Positions 35,008 through 43,730 of a stretch of 64,000 bases of DNA are shown here, one piece after another; the first letter of the stretch is position 1, and the number at the start of each line of letters is the position of its first letter. The translations under genes were made by a program, and so were the position numbers. The notes below the pieces were generated by a model. The model saw only the letters and a list, made by a program, of their open reading frames with translations, ran no database searches and was not told the DNA's origin. This DNA is from Levilactobacillus brevis ATCC 14869 = DSM 20054 (GTDB lineage Bacteria; Bacillota; Bacilli; Lactobacillales; Lactobacillaceae), in assembly GCF_001433855.1 (NCBI RefSeq), contig NZ_AZCP01000002.1, positions 310,001 to 374,000 on the forward strand. The letters run 5' to 3'.

Positions 35008-36119
35008 GCCATCACCTTCTTTTCCATGAACCGACTAGCCAAAAAGCTCGCCAGAGGAACGGCCAAGACAATGCCAATCCCACTAATCAAGCTTTGAACA
35101 ACCCCCATCGACATGTTCATCGAAAAGGTGTAGCCCCAACTGTTCCCATTTTTGAGGTACAACATCGCCATAGGGAATGTATCCGCCACAAAAATGAAGA
35201 AGAGCACATTAATCAGTGGCCCCATAATCGTACTGCCAATTTGGCGACCAGACTTAAAGACTTGAGTAGCTGATAATTCGGGACGCTCTCGTTTTAAGGC
35301 AAATAATGACGAGATGATATCAGTCGACTCATCCATGACGGCTCCTAGCGACCCAAGTAAGGTTTCTGCCAAGAACAGTGGTCGTGGCAATTGCGTCACA
35401 TACTGCATGGATTCATAATACATGCCCTTTTCGTGGGTGAAATGAAAGACGAGTAAGGCCACGATAATAGAGAACGCCGTTCCCCCTAACGTCGTCGCTA
35501 AGGTAATCACCATCTGGCGATTGGCCCCTAACACCAACCATAGTGTCAGTGCCGCAAAAACAACGGCCAAGCTGCCAAAAATCCATAAGACCTGTGCCCC
35601 TTGCGTCGATCCATTTAGTAAAATCGCCAATAAGAACAAGACCCCATTGGCAGCCACACTGAGAAAGGCCATAAATCCACTAAATTGCATGATGAGCAGT
35701 AATAGCCCCACAACTAACCACAGCATAAAGACGAGTGGTGTATCACGCTTTATATCCTTAGCCGTCGCACTAAGGTGACCATCCGCATGCGTATGTAGGA
35801 CCACGAAGAGCTGACTCCCCACATGGTATCGCTGGTCCATAGCCCCCGATTGCGAATAGGTATTCGTAATTATCAGTTGCCGTCCCCGGTGAGAACCATT
35901 TAAAAGCTTGCCGGTTAAGGTCTGCTTAGTCTGGCGATCGACATTATGGAAATCATCGGTCTCCTTAGTTGGTGTCCCCGTCTTAACCTGGGTCACTTGT
36001 AAGATCGGATCATGATAAATGCGAGCATCGTGCTGCGTTCCCCAAACCAATAGGCCACCAATGAGTAGCGTGACTAGCCAGGCCCACAGGCGTCCGCGCT
36101 TCGTTGTCAAAAAATGCAT
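35004..36119 (-). CDS. YibE/F family membrane protein with extracytoplasmic N-domain
   Basis: A 371-residue protein: an N-terminal membrane anchor (RLWAWLVTLLIGGLLVWG), an extracellular beta-rich domain of about 100 residues (QVTQVKTGTPTKETDDF...) and seven helices with LLGSLGAVMDESTDIISSL, matching the LGA-x-x-D/E motif of its partner. The frame is open to 36245 but ATG 36119, behind AAGGAAGGGACGGG, gives the sensible N-terminus. Translationally coupled to the shorter homologue. Confidence 0.88.
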   Translation of the reverse strand: MHFLTTKRGRLWAWLVTLLIGGLLVWGTQHDARIYHDPILQVTQVKTGTPTKETDDFHNVDRQTKQTLTGKLLNGSHRGRQLIITNTYSQSGAMDQRYHVGSQLFVVLHTHADGHLSATAKDIKRDTPLVFMLWLVVGLLLLIMQFSGFMAFLSVAANGVLFLLAILLNGSTQGAQVLWIFGSLAVVFAALTLWLVLGANRQMVITLATTLGGTAFSIIVALLVFHFTHEKGMYYESMQYVTQLPRPLFLAETLLGSLGAVMDESTDIISSLFALKRERPELSATQVFKSGRQIGSTIMGPLINVLFFIFVADTFPMAMLYLKNGNSWGYTFSMNMSMGVVQSLISGIGIVLAVPLASFLASRFMEKKVMA

Positions 36120-36345
36120 GTTGCCCGTCCCTTCCTTACCTGTTGCTGAATTGTTCCCAATATACCACTTTCTGACGGGGGCGTTGACCCGTAACAAAAA
36201 TTTTAAGCAAATTGCAGTAAACCGCGTGCCAGTAAGCTTGAACATTCATTGATTTACATAGAAACTCCGTAGGCCCTTGCTTTTTCCGTAAATATCCAGT
36301 AGAATGACAGTCGATTGTTATTTTAGTTAAGCGAGGGTTTTTACA

Positions 36346-36462
36346 ATGAGAAAAGCACATCCAAATGGCGTTCAAGGCCGGCGGAAGGTTAACCGTAAAA
36401 AGGACCGGAAGCGGCGCGACGAAATTTCAGACTTACAACGTTGGTTAAAGAACAAAAAGTAA
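36346..36462 (+). CDS. Small basic protein, 38 aa
   Basis: An ORF of 38 codons with GAGGG ten bases before the ATG and a perfect terminator 18 bases after the stop. The product begins MRKAHPNGVQGRRKVNRKKD and ends with a tryptophan-containing helix (DLQRWLKNKK); about half of the residues are Lys or Arg. Composition suggests RNA, ribosome or DNA binding. I do not recognise the family, but signals at both ends make it a convincing gene. Confidence 0.72.
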   Translation: MRKAHPNGVQGRRKVNRKKDRKRRDEISDLQRWLKNKK

Positions 36463-36480
36463 GTTTGACGCCATATACGT

Positions 36481-36517
36481 AAAAATGCACTGACAAGTTA
36501 ATTGCCAGTGCATTTTT
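36481..36517. terminator. Bidirectional terminator
   Basis: AAAAATGCACTG and CAGTGCATTTTT form a perfect 12-bp stem. It serves the 38-aa gene and the convergent uspA. Confidence 0.9.
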
Positions 36518-36532
36518 GTTTGCATTTAAAGT

Positions 36533-36958
36533 TTAATCAACGACTAGGACACTACTCTTAGAGTTGTTCACCACATAGGTCGTTGTTGATCCCATAATGG
36601 CCCGACCTAGTCCGTGAACCCCTGAACGACCGATTACGGTAAGATCCGTCTTTAATTCATTCGGGAGGGTTTCGGCAATCGTCGGTTTAGGCAAGCCAAC
36701 CTTGAAGCTGGTTTCTACAGGTACCCCCTGCGCCTCAACTTCCTTGACCGCGCTTTGTAAAAACTCAGCCGCTGCATCTTTAAAATGCGTGACAATCTCA
36801 CTGCCAAATTCCGCGCCGTAGTGGGCATAGGTCTGATCACTAGCGACGGAAACGATGAACAGTTTCGATCCCAATTCCTTAGCGAGTTTGGTGGCCTCCA
36901 TTAATGCCGCATGGGCATTCTTGCTACCATCCATTGGTACTAAGATCCGTTCATACAT
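36533..36958 (-). CDS. Universal stress protein UspA family
   Basis: A 141-residue USP-domain protein. The start at ATG 36958 behind GGAAGGACGGG gives MYERILVPMDGSKN; the frame continues open upstream but without a ribosome site. The ATP-binding signature GRSGVHGLGRAIMGST fits G-2X-G-9X-G-S/T, so this is the ATP-binding subtype. General stress role by family. Confidence 0.93.
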   Translation of the reverse strand: MYERILVPMDGSKNAHAALMEATKLAKELGSKLFIVSVASDQTYAHYGAEFGSEIVTHFKDAAAEFLQSAVKEVEAQGVPVETSFKVGLPKPTIAETLPNELKTDLTVIGRSGVHGLGRAIMGSTTTYVVNNSKSSVLVVD

Positions 36959-37175
36959 AATATCCCGTCCTTCCCATAATAAACCATCGATGTGGTCTGC
37001 TTTCAACACTTTTATCATACCAATTCTTTTCCTCACGTAAAAGAGATTTGCACACGCTTTCACGAGATTTTTAGGTTCACCGCTAAAATGTTAGCCAATT
37101 CTCATACTCGCTTCCCTAGAAGAATGTGGTAAGATAAACCAAGTAAATTAATCATTGAGGGATGAATATAAAATC

Positions 37176-38060
37176 ATGAAAAAGTTACTGTTGAGCGCCC
37201 TGGGATTATTAGCCCTAACCTTAGCCGGCTGTTCAAATAATGCTTTAACCACTAACAAAACCGATTACCATCCAACGGCCTTAACGGCAGTTATTAAGGG
37301 TGACGCCAAGACTAAGACGGTCCACTATCGGATCAATAATGGGGCTACTCAGACCGTCAACGTGAAAAGCGGCACTTATTTCTTCCAGGTTCCCGCTTCC
37401 ACTAAGACCCAAACGGTCAAAGTTAGCGCTGGAACGACCCATAAGACCGTGACAGTTCATCGGGTCAAAGCACTTGGCAACTACCGCAAGTTAGCCGCTA
37501 AGTATAACCAAATGACCATTGCTAGCCATTTGCCAGCTAAGGTTCAAAAACAACTGCAAGCCGCACAGAAAAATCAAGCGACGACGCAAAAGAAGCTGGC
37601 CGCTTTAGCTAAGACCAACCCGACAGCCGCGGCCGCAGCAGCGCAAAAACAGCAAGCAGCAGCCAAACAACTGCAAGCCAAGATGGCAACAGCTAAAAAA
37701 CAGGCTAAAGATGAGTTACTCCCGACTAGTACATCCGCTGGTGTTAAGAACCTAGTTGTCACTAAGGATGTGACTATTCGGGGCAACGTTCAAAACGGTC
37801 AACTGATGGGATTAGCATTAATCACCCCAACCAAGCAAATGAAGACAACGGCCGGCAAGAAACAATTTGGGACGACCTTCGCTCTGTTAGGTACCTCGCT
37901 AGACGCCAAACCTAAGTACGTGATCAAAAAGTTTGAAAAGGTACTGAAGGACGCTAAGAAGAAGAGTACCTCCACGACAACTAAGACCATTTACTCAAAT
38001 GGTGTGCGCTTCAATACTGGTTTCTCTACCGATCATTTGTATATTTATATGACGAAATAA
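37176..38060 (+). CDS. Lipoprotein with coiled-coil and Ala/Lys/Gln-rich segment
   Basis: A 294-residue lipoprotein: signal MKKLLLSALGLLALTLAG followed by Cys of the lipobox. The mature part has a beta-rich domain (about 30-110), a long Ala/Gln/Lys-rich helical stretch (about 120-185, QKNQATTQKKLAALAKTNPT and many AA/QQ runs) that probably forms a coiled coil, and a C-terminal domain (GVKNLVVTKDVTIRG onward). Function unknown. ATG 37176 lies 14 bases after GAGGG. Confidence 0.85.
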   Translation: MKKLLLSALGLLALTLAGCSNNALTTNKTDYHPTALTAVIKGDAKTKTVHYRINNGATQTVNVKSGTYFFQVPASTKTQTVKVSAGTTHKTVTVHRVKALGNYRKLAAKYNQMTIASHLPAKVQKQLQAAQKNQATTQKKLAALAKTNPTAAAAAAQKQQAAAKQLQAKMATAKKQAKDELLPTSTSAGVKNLVVTKDVTIRGNVQNGQLMGLALITPTKQMKTTAGKKQFGTTFALLGTSLDAKPKYVIKKFEKVLKDAKKKSTSTTTKTIYSNGVRFNTGFSTDHLYIYMTK

Positions 38061-38071
38061 GATTATCTGAG

Positions 38072-38108
38072 GCACTAACCCATTACCCATTGGCTGGTGT
38101 CTTTTTTG
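38072..38108 (+). terminator. Probable terminator after the lipoprotein gene
   Basis: GGCACTAACC pairs with GGCTGGTGTC through G-U pairs, followed by T6. Confidence 0.55.
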
Positions 38109-38231
38109 TCGTTTTCCCACGTGAATAGCAATCCTGATAACACCATCACAGCTGGTATTGAACTGAAACACTGATATATCATTATTACCAATGAACAATT
38201 AGCGCTAAATTTGAAAGAAGATTATTTCAAA

Positions 38232-38978
38232 ATGAAGAGATCATATACATATAAATTAGCCGTCCTGTATTTGGTAAATATTCTTATTATGTTCGCAATT
38301 TCAGCAATTTGTGCGTTATGCCACTTTTCCGATCAGCTTACTATGATGGTCGAAGTCTGTGGCGAGTTTTTATTTATCTATACACTGAATCACTTCTGGG
38401 TAAAATCTCAAATATTTTTAAAATCTAACATTCCGTTTCGCTCTCAAATCTCGGTCAACACTGTTTCTTTTATTTTGGTTCTATGCTATCTGATCGCCAT
38501 CGTAGATCATGGGACTTTTAGTGAGAAGTTTTTGCTGTCCATTATTTCGGCACTATTATTTGCTATAACAGAAGAGTATTTATTTAGGGGAATCATTTTA
38601 GGTAGCTTTCTGCGACAGTTTAATTTTTCTGTGTTTACCTCGGTAATATTCTGTAGTTTATTATTTGGTATGACCCATTTAATGAATCTCACATATCAAA
38701 GTTTAACTCTTACAGTGGGCCAGATTCTTTCAGCAACCGCGTTAGGCATCATCTTCTGCTGCATCTACTTACGAACACGGTCTTTACTTTGGCCAATCGG
38801 ACTTCATTTTGTGGTCGATGTGAGTGCTGGAGCTTCTTCCTTAGCTAAAGGAACTTATAATATCCCCGTCTCACCCTACTACTCAATCATTCCCCTCCTC
38901 TTGAGCGTATGTTTAATGCTATTCTTATTGCGAAAGAGCAAACAAAGTCAGGTTAAAGCATCATTTCGTCAGAACTAA
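38232..38978 (+). CDS. CPBP family intramembrane glutamic endopeptidase
   Basis: A 248-residue membrane protein with about eight helices. The CPBP/Abi motifs are visible: EEYLFRGIILGSF (motif 1, EExxxR), FGMTHLMN (motif 2, FxxxH) and LHFVVDVSAG (motif 3). Members process prenylated or peptide substrates; in lactobacilli several confer bacteriocin self-immunity, but no bacteriocin gene is beside it. The ATG at 38232 is preferred over the TTG at 38211. AT-rich compared with neighbours, suggesting transfer. Confidence 0.88.
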   Translation: MKRSYTYKLAVLYLVNILIMFAISAICALCHFSDQLTMMVEVCGEFLFIYTLNHFWVKSQIFLKSNIPFRSQISVNTVSFILVLCYLIAIVDHGTFSEKFLLSIISALLFAITEEYLFRGIILGSFLRQFNFSVFTSVIFCSLLFGMTHLMNLTYQSLTLTVGQILSATALGIIFCCIYLRTRSLLWPIGLHFVVDVSAGASSLAKGTYNIPVSPYYSIIPLLLSVCLMLFLLRKSKQSQVKASFRQN

Positions 38979-39018
38979 ATTTAATCCAGAATAAGTGGTT
39001 CTTGAGGTGAGTCAGCGC

Positions 39019-39055
39019 GACTAAGCAATTATCAAAAATTGTTTAGTCTTTTTTT
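39019..39055 (+). terminator. Terminator after the CPBP gene
   Basis: GACTAAGCAATT pairs with AATTGTTTAGTC (one G-T) around ATCAAA, then T7. Confidence 0.88.
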
Positions 39056-39253
39056 AATGCATTTCAAAATCCACGCCACCTTCACTTAGAATACAAGGTG
39101 ACCTATCTTAGTGACGATGGTCGAGTTCAATTATTTTCATCCCTACCCGTTAGGCCGCATAATAACGGTAGTCTGAGGTAGTGAAGGACCCGACGCGTTG
39201 GCGCCGCGTCATTTGCTAAATCGGCTGAATTCGTTTTCCAAGGGGGAGTTATT

Positions 39254-39757
39254 ATGCAAAACGAGGATAGAGTATTTGAAACATTTCTGCGGCAGTACCG
39301 TGGTATCTTCCGAGTACTGATCAATGCAGCTGAACAGATCACCAGTCAGTATGCCGTCAGCTTTGAACAGTATCTGTTGCTTAAACAGATTCATGAGCAA
39401 CGTAATATCACACTGAGCGAACTGGCGGATTCAACACGAACGACCCGTTCCGCTGCCGCTCGGAAGTTACGGGCCCTACTGCTAGATGGCTTTGTCGAAC
39501 AAGAAGCCAAGCTTGATGACCGCCGTGTAAAATACCTGCGCTTAACCGATAAGGGGACTGACGTTGAGCACGATATTCGGCAAGCCTTTTTGCAAAGCGC
39601 TCAGACTTGGGAGCAAATCCCAACCAGTCTGACGCCCGCTGACATTACCAGTTTCTTCACCCAGTATCAACAAAGCATTGCCGTTTGGGATCGCAACCGT
39701 CCCAAGTTTCAACGCCCCGTGTTACGGGCTAAGAAGGACGAACTAAGTGGTCACTAA
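39254..39757 (+). CDS. MarR family transcriptional regulator
   Basis: A 167-residue winged-helix regulator: ITLSELADSTRTTRSAAARKLRALLLDGFV contains the HTH and VEQEAKLDDRRVKYLRLTDKG the wing with the conserved DxR. ATG behind GGGGGAG. No target gene is adjacent on the opposite strand; pepO follows on the same strand after a terminator. The 275-base upstream leader may be structured (CACCTT/AAGGTG and GACGCG/CGCGTC hairpins), but I recognise no riboswitch there. Confidence 0.9.
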   Translation: MQNEDRVFETFLRQYRGIFRVLINAAEQITSQYAVSFEQYLLLKQIHEQRNITLSELADSTRTTRSAAARKLRALLLDGFVEQEAKLDDRRVKYLRLTDKGTDVEHDIRQAFLQSAQTWEQIPTSLTPADITSFFTQYQQSIAVWDRNRPKFQRPVLRAKKDELSGH

Positions 39758-39762
39758 AGCTT

Positions 39763-39795
39763 GGAGGGCTGAGATTCAACTCAGCCCTCCTTTTC
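39763..39795 (+). terminator. Terminator after the marR-type gene
   Basis: GGAGGGCTGAG and CTCAGCCCTCC form a perfect 11-bp stem, followed by TTTTCG. Confidence 0.9.
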
Positions 39796-39893
39796 GTGTC
39801 AGTATTTTGATGAGATTTCGATGATAAAACAATTCCCTTTTGTCGCTGAAAGGGTTAATCTGTTGGTAATCACTAATTTGAGGAGGATTCAGT

Positions 39894-41849
39894 ATGCGAC
39901 TTAATCATTTTACATCTGATACACCAGCCGGTGGAGCAGCCACCTATCCGGTTGACGAAACCAAGCTCACGCAAGATTTCTACGATGCCGTGAACGGCCA
40001 ATGGGCTGAACACGCTGAGATTCCCGGGGACCATTCCTCTACCGGGGGCTTCATGGATCTGGTCGATAATATCGAACACACGCTGATGGCTGACTTTGCC
40101 GACCTCTTAACTGGCAAACTCACACCAGCCAACCCTGAGATGGCTGAATTCAAAAAGCTCTACACGTTAGCGCGTAACTTTGCTAAGCGCGAACAAGACG
40201 GCACCGCGCCACTCAAGCCATTTTTGGATAAAGTAGCCGGGTTAAAGGATTTCGACGATTTGAACGCCCATTTAGCTGAATGGTACCGATTAGGTCTGAG
40301 TACGCCAGTAGAACTTAGTGTTGAACCGGATATGAAAGATACCAGTCAATACGCCTTATACGTCGATGCCCCTAGCCTAATTCTACCGGACAAGACGTAC
40401 TACGAACCGGGTAACGAAGCAGCTAAACAGCTCCTCCCAATCTTTACCCAAACAATCACGAAGCTACTACAACTAGCTGGTTATGATGCAGCCACTGCTG
40501 CCAAGATCGTTGACCAGGCCAAGCAATTCGATGCCTTGATTGCGCCACACGTCAAATCAGCAGAAGAATCAGCCGATTACGTGAAGATGTACAATCCCTA
40601 TCCGTTAGCTGATGTCGATAATAAGATTGACCATCTCGACTTGACGGGAACCATCACCGAACTACTTCACGACACTCCTAAGCAAGTGATCTTGCCACAA
40701 CCGACCTACTTTGACGCCGTTAATGACTTACTCACTCCCGAGAACTTTAAGCTCTTGAAGAGTTGGATGTTAGTCGGGGTAGTTTATGATGCGACCGGCG
40801 CTTTAACCGAAGAGTATCGCCAAGTCGGTGGCACCTATGGTCGGGCATTATCTGGTCAAAAGCAGGCCCGCTCTCGCGAAAAAGCGGCTTACTACCTGGC
40901 AACCGGCACCTTTGGTCAAGTCGTGGGTGATTACTACGGCCGCAAATACTTTGGTGAGGCCGCTAAAGCTGACGTGCGCCAAATGGTTTTGAAGATGGCT
41001 GGCGTCTATCAACAACGTTTGAAAACCAACGATTGGTTGAGCGCTGCTACACGTGATAAGGCCATCGTTAAACTGCAAAAGCTCACGATTAAAGTAGGCT
41101 ACCCAGATGAAATCGATCCACTCTACAGCCAGTTCAAGATTGACGAGAACAAATCGCTCTTTGATAATCTTCAGGCCATTAGTGAAATCATTATCGCTAA
41201 CCACTTTGGTCACTGGGGTCAACCCGTTGATCGTAAACGGTGGGACATGAGTGCTCAAACGGTTAATGCGTACTACTCGCCGTCAAATAACGAAATTGTC
41301 TTCCCGGCTGCGATTCTTCAAGCACCCTTCTATAGCTTGGAACAATCAAGTAGTGCTAATTATGGTGGGATCGGCGCCGTCATTGCGCATGAGATTTCCC
41401 ATGCCTTTGATAACAATGGTTCTCAATTCGACGAGTTCGGGAACATCAATAACTGGTGGACCGAAGCGGACTTGAAACACTTCCAAGAACTCGCGCAAGC
41501 GATGATTAAGGAATTTGATGGCATCGACTTTGCTGGACAAAAGGTCAATGGTAAACTCACCGTTTCCGAAAACATTGCCGATGGCGGTGGACTTAGCTGC
41601 GCCTTAGAAGCTGCTAAGTCTGAACCAGACGTTGATTTGCGGGCCTTCTTTATTAACTGGGCCAATGTTTGGCGGATGAAAGCTACAACCGAATATATGC
41701 AACTCCTATTGTCCATTGACGTTCACGCACCAGCCAAATTACGGGCCAACGTGCAGGTCAAAAACTTGGATGACTTCTACACAACCTTTAACGTTCAACC
41801 AGAAGATGCCATGTATCTGGCACCTGATGAACGGGTGAAAATCTGGTAA
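39894..41849 (+). CDS. pepO: M13 family metalloendopeptidase PepO
   Basis: A 651-residue zinc oligoendopeptidase related to neprilysin. Zinc site HEISH at 499-503 and the second signature ENIAD with Glu559; NAYYSPSNNEIVFPAAILQ provides the substrate-binding NAxY motif. There is no signal peptide, so it acts on imported peptides in the cytoplasm as lactococcal PepO does. Start ATG has GAGGAGG 8 bases upstream. Length is close to the LAB PepO norm (about 630). Confidence 0.96.
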   Translation: MRLNHFTSDTPAGGAATYPVDETKLTQDFYDAVNGQWAEHAEIPGDHSSTGGFMDLVDNIEHTLMADFADLLTGKLTPANPEMAEFKKLYTLARNFAKREQDGTAPLKPFLDKVAGLKDFDDLNAHLAEWYRLGLSTPVELSVEPDMKDTSQYALYVDAPSLILPDKTYYEPGNEAAKQLLPIFTQTITKLLQLAGYDAATAAKIVDQAKQFDALIAPHVKSAEESADYVKMYNPYPLADVDNKIDHLDLTGTITELLHDTPKQVILPQPTYFDAVNDLLTPENFKLLKSWMLVGVVYDATGALTEEYRQVGGTYGRALSGQKQARSREKAAYYLATGTFGQVVGDYYGRKYFGEAAKADVRQMVLKMAGVYQQRLKTNDWLSAATRDKAIVKLQKLTIKVGYPDEIDPLYSQFKIDENKSLFDNLQAISEIIIANHFGHWGQPVDRKRWDMSAQTVNAYYSPSNNEIVFPAAILQAPFYSLEQSSSANYGGIGAVIAHEISHAFDNNGSQFDEFGNINNWWTEADLKHFQELAQAMIKEFDGIDFAGQKVNGKLTVSENIADGGGLSCALEAAKSEPDVDLRAFFINWANVWRMKATTEYMQLLLSIDVHAPAKLRANVQVKNLDDFYTTFNVQPEDAMYLAPDERVKIW

Positions 41850-41873
41850 TTAGGATACGCTCAATATAAATTA

Positions 41874-42031
41874 GGCTGTGACATAGTTAGTCACTGTATA
41901 GTGAAATAGGACGAGAAACCGAATTTTGGTTTCTCGTCCTATTCTTTTACCCTTTATATCAAAAGGCTGTCCCATGAGAATCCAAAGGTTCCCATTGGAC
42001 AGCCTTAGTTATAGCGACTTATGCCACAGCC
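41874..42031. repeat. Nested-hairpin repeat element (158 bp)
   Basis: Outer arms GGCTGTGACATAGTTAGTC (41874-41892) and GACTTATGCCACAGCC (42016-42031) are imperfect inverted repeats. Inside are two independent hairpins: AATAGGACGAGAAACC with its perfect complement (41905-41943) and AAGGCTGTCC with GGACAGCCTT (41963-42006). The whole can fold as a three-way junction. No ORF is inside. A MITE-like or REP-like element is inferred; the first hairpin may also terminate pepO. Confidence 0.6.
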
Positions 42032-42142
42032 CCATTTATTTCCACAAAAAACAAGGATAAAATGTGCTACATTCAATCACGAAATTTTAAAGCACTTCAT
42101 AATCTGGATTCGTATCGTTTTTCAACTTCTTTTGATAAAGAG

Positions 42143-42268
42143 TCACTTTATTTTACGGTATAATTTCCAAATAACATAAGCGACCCCCACTACCAAAAGA
42201 AAAAGAATTAATATGCTCACAATGACGTATATTGAATCAAATACGTAAAATGTGCTTAAAGCGTTCAT
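42143..42268 (-). CDS. Putative 41-aa single-span membrane peptide
   Basis: ATG 42268 follows TGGGGA by about 10 bases. The peptide has a short polar N-terminus, one long hydrophobic segment (YVIVSILILFLLVVGVAYVI) and a basic tail (WKLYRKIK), the build of small membrane toxins, bacteriocin-like peptides or membrane-protein regulators. It precedes another small membrane protein gene on the opposite end of the same strand. No homology can be claimed. Confidence 0.45.
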   Translation of the reverse strand: MNALSTFYVFDSIYVIVSILILFLLVVGVAYVIWKLYRKIK

Positions 42269-42410
42269 AATTGTCAATTCCCCACTCGTTCTGTTTGATT
42301 CAGTGTAGCTGTAGCATTCCTATATCTATTTGTTCAAGGCTTAATCCGGTTCCTCATTGCCTTAAAAAGTACCTAATTAGTGCTCCCCATTCAATGCTCT
42401 CATACAAATA

Positions 42411-42773
42411 TTATTTGATGGCGTAATCTTTGTAAGTCTCATATGCGAAAAAGAGACAGATGACCACAAGGGACAGAATTTGAATCCAAGAAAAATACTT
42501 GATGTAAAAATTAAAATATATAAAAAGTGCCGTCCCAAGTATTCCTAATGTTAACAGAATCCAATTTGGAATACGTTTAATAAGAATTAAAGTCCCCCAC
42601 AATATGTTTATCCATGCTTGAACATTGACAATAGTCCACTTTATTCCCCAAGGGCTTGACCCCGCCCCCCCGTTGCTTCCTAAGATATCCAATCCATTCC
42701 CTAATGCAATGACTAGTACCAAAAAGCCAAGTATGACGTTAAACCATGTAGCAATAGTCCTCTTCTTATTCAT
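42411..42773 (-). CDS. Hypothetical membrane protein, 120 aa
   Basis: Four hydrophobic segments (WFNVILGFLVLVIALGNGLD, VQAWINILWGTLILI, WILLTLGILGTALFIYF, WIQILSLVVICLFFAY). AT-rich and followed by no clear terminator. Starts MNKKRTIATW behind GGGGGATAAT. Family not recognised; probably an accessory gene. Confidence 0.7.
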   Translation of the reverse strand: MNKKRTIATWFNVILGFLVLVIALGNGLDILGSNGGAGSSPWGIKWTIVNVQAWINILWGTLILIKRIPNWILLTLGILGTALFIYFNFYIKYFSWIQILSLVVICLFFAYETYKDYAIK

Positions 42774-42810
42774 ATTATCCCCCTAATCCATAAGTCGACA
42801 CTAGTGGGGG

Positions 42811-43344
42811 TTATTTACGTTTACTAGGCACTTCTTGATAGTGGTCTTGGTGATTGACGTAACGTGCTAGAGCAAATAAGTAATCGGATAAGCGATTGAG
42901 GTACGTCATGATGGCTGGTTCCAATGTCTGTTCCGTATTGAGCGCCACTGCCGAACGTTCTGCCCGCCGTGCCACTGTCCGGGCATACTGTAAGCGTGCA
43001 CCAGCCGCCGAGCCACCAGGTAAGATGAACTCTTTTAGCTCTGGGGTTGCCGCCATGTATTCATCAATCTTACCCTCTAGCCATTCGGTGTCAGCGGGCA
43101 CCATAGTCTGGTGTCGTTTCACACTAATATCAGCCTGCAATTCATAGAGCTTGCGTTGAATATCACTCAGTTCTTCTGCAATTGCCGTTTGCGTGGGTTG
43201 TAAGCTCGCTACAACCACACCAAGATAAGACTGCAATTCATCGATGTCGCCGAGCGTCACGATTTGAGCGTCCGTCTTCGCCACCATCTTGCCACTAATT
43301 TGTTTGGTCATCCCTTGATCACCGACCCGGGTATAAATCTTCAT
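42811..43344 (-). CDS. PduO-type cob(I)alamin adenosyltransferase
   Basis: A 177-residue ATP:corrinoid adenosyltransferase that makes adenosylcobalamin. Motifs: MKIYTRVGDQGMTKQISG (N-terminal ATP site), GDIDELQSYLG, YARTVARRAERSAV with the catalytic Arg-rich helix, and NRLSDYLFALARY. The frame extends to GTG 43356, but ATG 43344, 8 bases after AAGGTGG, is the better start. No pdu or cob genes are near; the likely customer is the B12-dependent ribonucleotide reductase 3 kb away. Confidence 0.94.
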   Translation of the reverse strand: MKIYTRVGDQGMTKQISGKMVAKTDAQIVTLGDIDELQSYLGVVVASLQPTQTAIAEELSDIQRKLYELQADISVKRHQTMVPADTEWLEGKIDEYMAATPELKEFILPGGSAAGARLQYARTVARRAERSAVALNTEQTLEPAIMTYLNRLSDYLFALARYVNHQDHYQEVPSKRK

Positions 43345-43730
43345 ACTACCAGCCACCTTCTTTAGTTAAGTGTCTTTATCATACCTGATTCTGACGAAAA
43401 CGTCATTTGTTTTTAAAATTATTTATAGGCAAAAACTATCTTACTCGACGCTTATTGACTGATCACACTGGCAAAACTTTCAACCAAAATACATCTTTAA
43501 AAATCCTTTTAAACTACCCGGAAAGATATCAAAGCTTGTGAATTATCACTTCTTTTATAGTCTCCAGCGTTATTTAGCCTGGTTTGTTCGGTTAACGCTA
43601 CCAAAAGGCATCACAAACTATATTAGTTTTTTAATATAGTCATCACCAAGACTATTCAACAGGGTGAATTTATTTTCTTTATCTGTTACAGTGGCCCTAT
43701 ATACTTATTGCTTTTATCTGGGAGGTTGAG
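43345..43730. other. Gene-free region upstream of the ABC transporter operon
   Basis: AT-rich, no ORF with a ribosome site. It contains a perfect 9-base inverted repeat ACTATATTA-GTTTTT-TAATATAGT at 43617-43640, about 90 bases before the first gene, a candidate operator. No riboswitch is recognised. Confidence 0.45.

Noticed and set aside
39056-39253. Riboswitch in the marR leader
   Set aside because: Small hairpins are present, but no known aptamer core was recognised and there is no terminator/antiterminator pair.
41874-42031. Complete insertion sequence
   Set aside because: Only 158 bp with no ORF; at most a non-autonomous element or a terminator cluster.
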